DNA of 64,000 bases from CALANV01 sp036381615. GTDB lineage: Bacteria > Pseudomonadota > Alphaproteobacteria > CACIAM-22H2. Where the stretch lies: positions 1 through 64,000 of the forward strand of contig DASVCL010000085.1 of NCBI GenBank assembly GCA_036381615.1. Reading direction: 5' to 3'. The notes below the pieces were generated by a model, which saw nothing but the letters and a program-made list of their open reading frames with translations, did no database searches and was not told the DNA's origin. Numbering within the stretch: position 1 is the first letter of the stretch; each line of letters opens with the position of its first letter. The translations under genes were made by a program, and so were the position numbers. Below, in pieces: positions 62,054 through 64,000 of the stretch.

Positions 62054-63342
62054 AACCACCGATCAAGATCGCGATCGCCGGTCTGGGTACGGTCGGGGCC
62101 GGCGTCCTCAAGCTGCTGACCGAAAACGGCACGCTGCTGCAAAAGCGCTGTGGTCGGCCGATCATCGTCACGGCCGTCAGCGCGCGTGACCGCGCGCGCG
62201 ACCGCGGCGTTCCGCTCGACGGCATTGCCTGGTTCGACGACCCGGCCGACATGGCCCGCCGGGCCGACGCCGACATCGTCGTCGAGCTGATCGGCGGCAG
62301 CGACGGCCCGGCGCGCAGGACCATCGAGGCGGCGATTGCCGCCGGCCGGCACGTCGTCACGGCCAACAAGGCGCTGCTCGCCCACCACGGCACGGCACTG
62401 GCCCGCGCTGCCGAGGCGCGCGGCGTTTCGCTTGCCTACGAGGCCGCGGTCGCCGGCGGCATTCCCGTGATCAAGGCGTTGCGCGAGGGCGTTGCCGCCA
62501 ACCGTGTCACGCGCGTCTACGGCATTCTTAACGGCACGTGCAATTACATACTGTCGGTGATGCGCGAGACAGGGCGATCCTTTGCCGATGTGCTCGCCGA
62601 CGCGCAGCGGCTCGGATATGCCGAGGCCGATCCGGCCTTCGACGTCGACGGGATCGACGCGGCGCACAAGCTGGCCATCCTTGCCGGCGTCGCATTCGGC
62701 ACCGAGATCAATTTCGGCGGCGTGTACATCGAGGGCATCCGCCATGTCGACGCGATGGACATGGAATACGCGGAAGAACTCGGGTACAGGATCAAGCTGT
62801 TCGGGATCGCGCGCCTGACGGATCACGGGCTCGAGCAGCGCGTGCATCCCTGCATGGTGCCGATCGACTCGCCCATCGCGCATGTCGAGGACGTGTTCAA
62901 CGCCGTTGTCATCGAAGGCAACTTCGTCGGCAGTACGGTGTATGAAGGTCGCGGCGCGGGCGCAGGTCCGACGGCGTCGGCCGTTACCGCCGACATCCTG
63001 GACATCGCCGCCGGACGCTACGTACATACCTTCGGCGTGCCGGCGACGGCTCTTTCGGCGCTACCCGTCTCGCCGATGGAACGGCATCGCGGGGCCTATT
63101 ACGTTCGCCTCATGGTAACGGATCGGCCCGGCGTGATCGCCGATGTAACTGCGGCGCTCCGCGACGAGCAGGTGTCGCTCGAGGCGATGCTGCAGCGCGG
63201 GCGACAGCCCGGCGAGATGGTGCCGGTCGTGCTCACGACGCACGAGGCCGAGGAGGCAGCCATGAACCGGGCGCTGACGCGCATCGCGGCGCTGGGAACG
63301 GTACTGCAGCCGCCGCGCATGATTCGCATCGAACAATTCTGA
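62050..63342 (+). CDS. hom: Homoserine dehydrogenase
   Basis: This 430-residue enzyme reduces aspartate semialdehyde to homoserine. It has the N-terminal NAD(P) motif IAGLGTVGAGVL, GGIPVIKALREG, GILNGTCNYILS, the catalytic region VDGIDAAHKLAILAG and a C-terminal ACT domain (about 350-430, YYVRLMVTDRPGVIADVTAAL). That domain gives threonine feedback. The TTG start overlaps the aminotransferase stop (TTGA). Confidence 0.95.
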   Translation: MKPPIKIAIAGLGTVGAGVLKLLTENGTLLQKRCGRPIIVTAVSARDRARDRGVPLDGIAWFDDPADMARRADADIVVELIGGSDGPARRTIEAAIAAGRHVVTANKALLAHHGTALARAAEARGVSLAYEAAVAGGIPVIKALREGVAANRVTRVYGILNGTCNYILSVMRETGRSFADVLADAQRLGYAEADPAFDVDGIDAAHKLAILAGVAFGTEINFGGVYIEGIRHVDAMDMEYAEELGYRIKLFGIARLTDHGLEQRVHPCMVPIDSPIAHVEDVFNAVVIEGNFVGSTVYEGRGAGAGPTASAVTADILDIAAGRYVHTFGVPATALSALPVSPMERHRGAYYVRLMVTDRPGVIADVTAALRDEQVSLEAMLQRGRQPGEMVPVVLTTHEAEEAAMNRALTRIAALGTVLQPPRMIRIEQF

Positions 63343-63371
63343 CAGCCCTTCGTGACGGGGAGAAAACGACA

Positions 63372-64000
63372 ATGAACGACGGAGGTTTTGTCCTGGATCG
63401 CAACCTGGCGCTCGAGGTCGTCCGGGTTACCGAGGCGGCGGCGCTGTCGGCTTCGCGCCTGATGGGTCGGGGCGACGAGAAGGCGGCCGACCAAGCAGCC
63501 GTCGACGCCATGCGTCGGGCGCTGAACTCGCTGTCGATCGAGGGTGTGGTCGTCATCGGCGAGGGCGAGCGTGACGAAGCGCCGATGCTCTATATCGGCG
63601 AGAAGGTCGGCAACGGCACCGGGCCGCATGTCGATATCGCGCTCGATCCGCTGGAAGGCACCACGATTACCGCAAAAGGCGGCCCTAACGCGCTATCCGT
63701 CATCGCAATGGCCGAGAAGGGCGGTTTTCTCAACGCGCCGGACGTCTATATGGAGAAGATCGCCGTCGGCGGCGGTCTCCCCGAGGGCGTCGTCGACATC
63801 GATGCGTCGCCGAAGACGAATCTCCAGAACCTTGCCAAGGCGAAGAAGACCGATATCGCCGATCTGGTCGTGTGCATCCTGGACCGGCCGCGTCATGCCG
63901 AGCTGATCGCCAAGGTGCGCGAGGCCGGCGCCCGGATCATGCTGATCTCGGACGGCGACGTCAGTGGCGTGATCGCGACGTCGCGACCCGGCAGCGGCGT
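63372..64000 (+). CDS. glpX: Fructose-1,6-bisphosphatase class II, 5' part (3' truncated)
   Basis: The first about 209 residues of GlpX include EAAALSASRLMGRGDEKAADQAAVDAMRRALNSLSI, VVIGEGERDEAPMLYIGEKVG and the metal-binding DIALDPLEGTTITAKG. It hydrolyses fructose-1,6-bisphosphate in gluconeogenesis. It runs off the window end. hom-glpX adjacency is common in Rhodospirillales-like genomes (recalled). Confidence 0.93.
   Translation, partial: MNDGGFVLDRNLALEVVRVTEAAALSASRLMGRGDEKAADQAAVDAMRRALNSLSIEGVVVIGEGERDEAPMLYIGEKVGNGTGPHVDIALDPLEGTTITAKGGPNALSVIAMAEKGGFLNAPDVYMEKIAVGGGLPEGVVDIDASPKTNLQNLAKAKKTDIADLVVCILDRPRHAELIAKVREAGARIMLISDGDVSGVIATSRPGSG

Noticed and set aside
1..64000. tRNA, rRNA, IS elements, prophage and integrases
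   Set aside because: None recognised when reading the intergenic stretches; a dedicated search could still find a tRNA that I missed.

Overview
This high-GC window carries short leaders, many 4-bp ATGA/GTGA/TTGA start-stop overlaps and several GTG or TTG starts. Its housekeeping blocks are rplM-rpsI-argC, phaC, aminotransferase-hom-glpX, ModE/ModABC and a bactofilin pair. That combination suggests a free-living, metabolically versatile alphaproteobacterium, perhaps Rhodospirillales-like. The order is an inference from gene order and style. I see no rRNA, tRNA, IS element, prophage or CRISPR array.

Layout. 1-8.7 kb: the 3' end of a fused indolepyruvate ferredoxin oxidoreductase, hrpB helicase, an endonuclease III-like/phosphoesterase pair, Cu/Zn SOD, a malate/lactate dehydrogenase-type oxidoreductase and a Zn alcohol dehydrogenase. 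9-14.4 kb: a catabolic island made of a MarR regulator, a 2,5-dihydroxypyridine dioxygenase (NicX)-like enzyme, an alpha/beta hydrolase, an acyl-CoA dehydrogenase and an AMP-forming ligase. A shared palindrome ATGAAATTTCAT-type motif lies at both promoters. 14.4-22.8 kb, minus strand: RpiR regulator, IolC-DUF2090, IolA/MmsA, ModE, ModABC, ArsR and a CDF-like transporter. 22.9-25.5 kb: hydroxyisobutyrate dehydrogenase family enzyme, SDR and GST.

25.6-43.2 kb is the most interesting region. A branched-chain-type ABC importer (LivM, LivG and LivF fused in one protein) sits in an operon with a cytosine-deaminase-like amidohydrolase whose active site is altered. A TetR regulator diverges from it. 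Then comes an oxamate-carbamoyltransferase-like set (DUF1116/AllG, FdrA/AllF, DUF2877/AllH) with carbamate kinase, in which the C-terminal tail of FdrA is a separate 59-residue protein. A gamma-glutamyltransferase-like protein and a complete polyamine-type ABC importer follow. No allantoin-pathway genes are present, so I infer a carbamoyl- or ureide-type nitrogen/ATP-yielding pathway whose substrate is unknown.

43.3-54.8 kb: M23 peptidase plus bactofilin (cell shape), VOC protein, SDR, folE, an ECF sigma/anti-sigma/periplasmic sensor operon, a DMT transporter, a 9-bp tandem repeat, a Mn exporter of the GDT1 family behind a yybP-ykoY manganese riboswitch, CoA-binding and crotonase proteins, a DinB remnant, and a TetR/thioesterase divergon. 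54.8-64 kb: core genes rplM, rpsI, argC, gamma-carbonic anhydrase, a DUF1127 protein, phaC, an OmpA-type lipoprotein, an aminotransferase, hom and the start of glpX.
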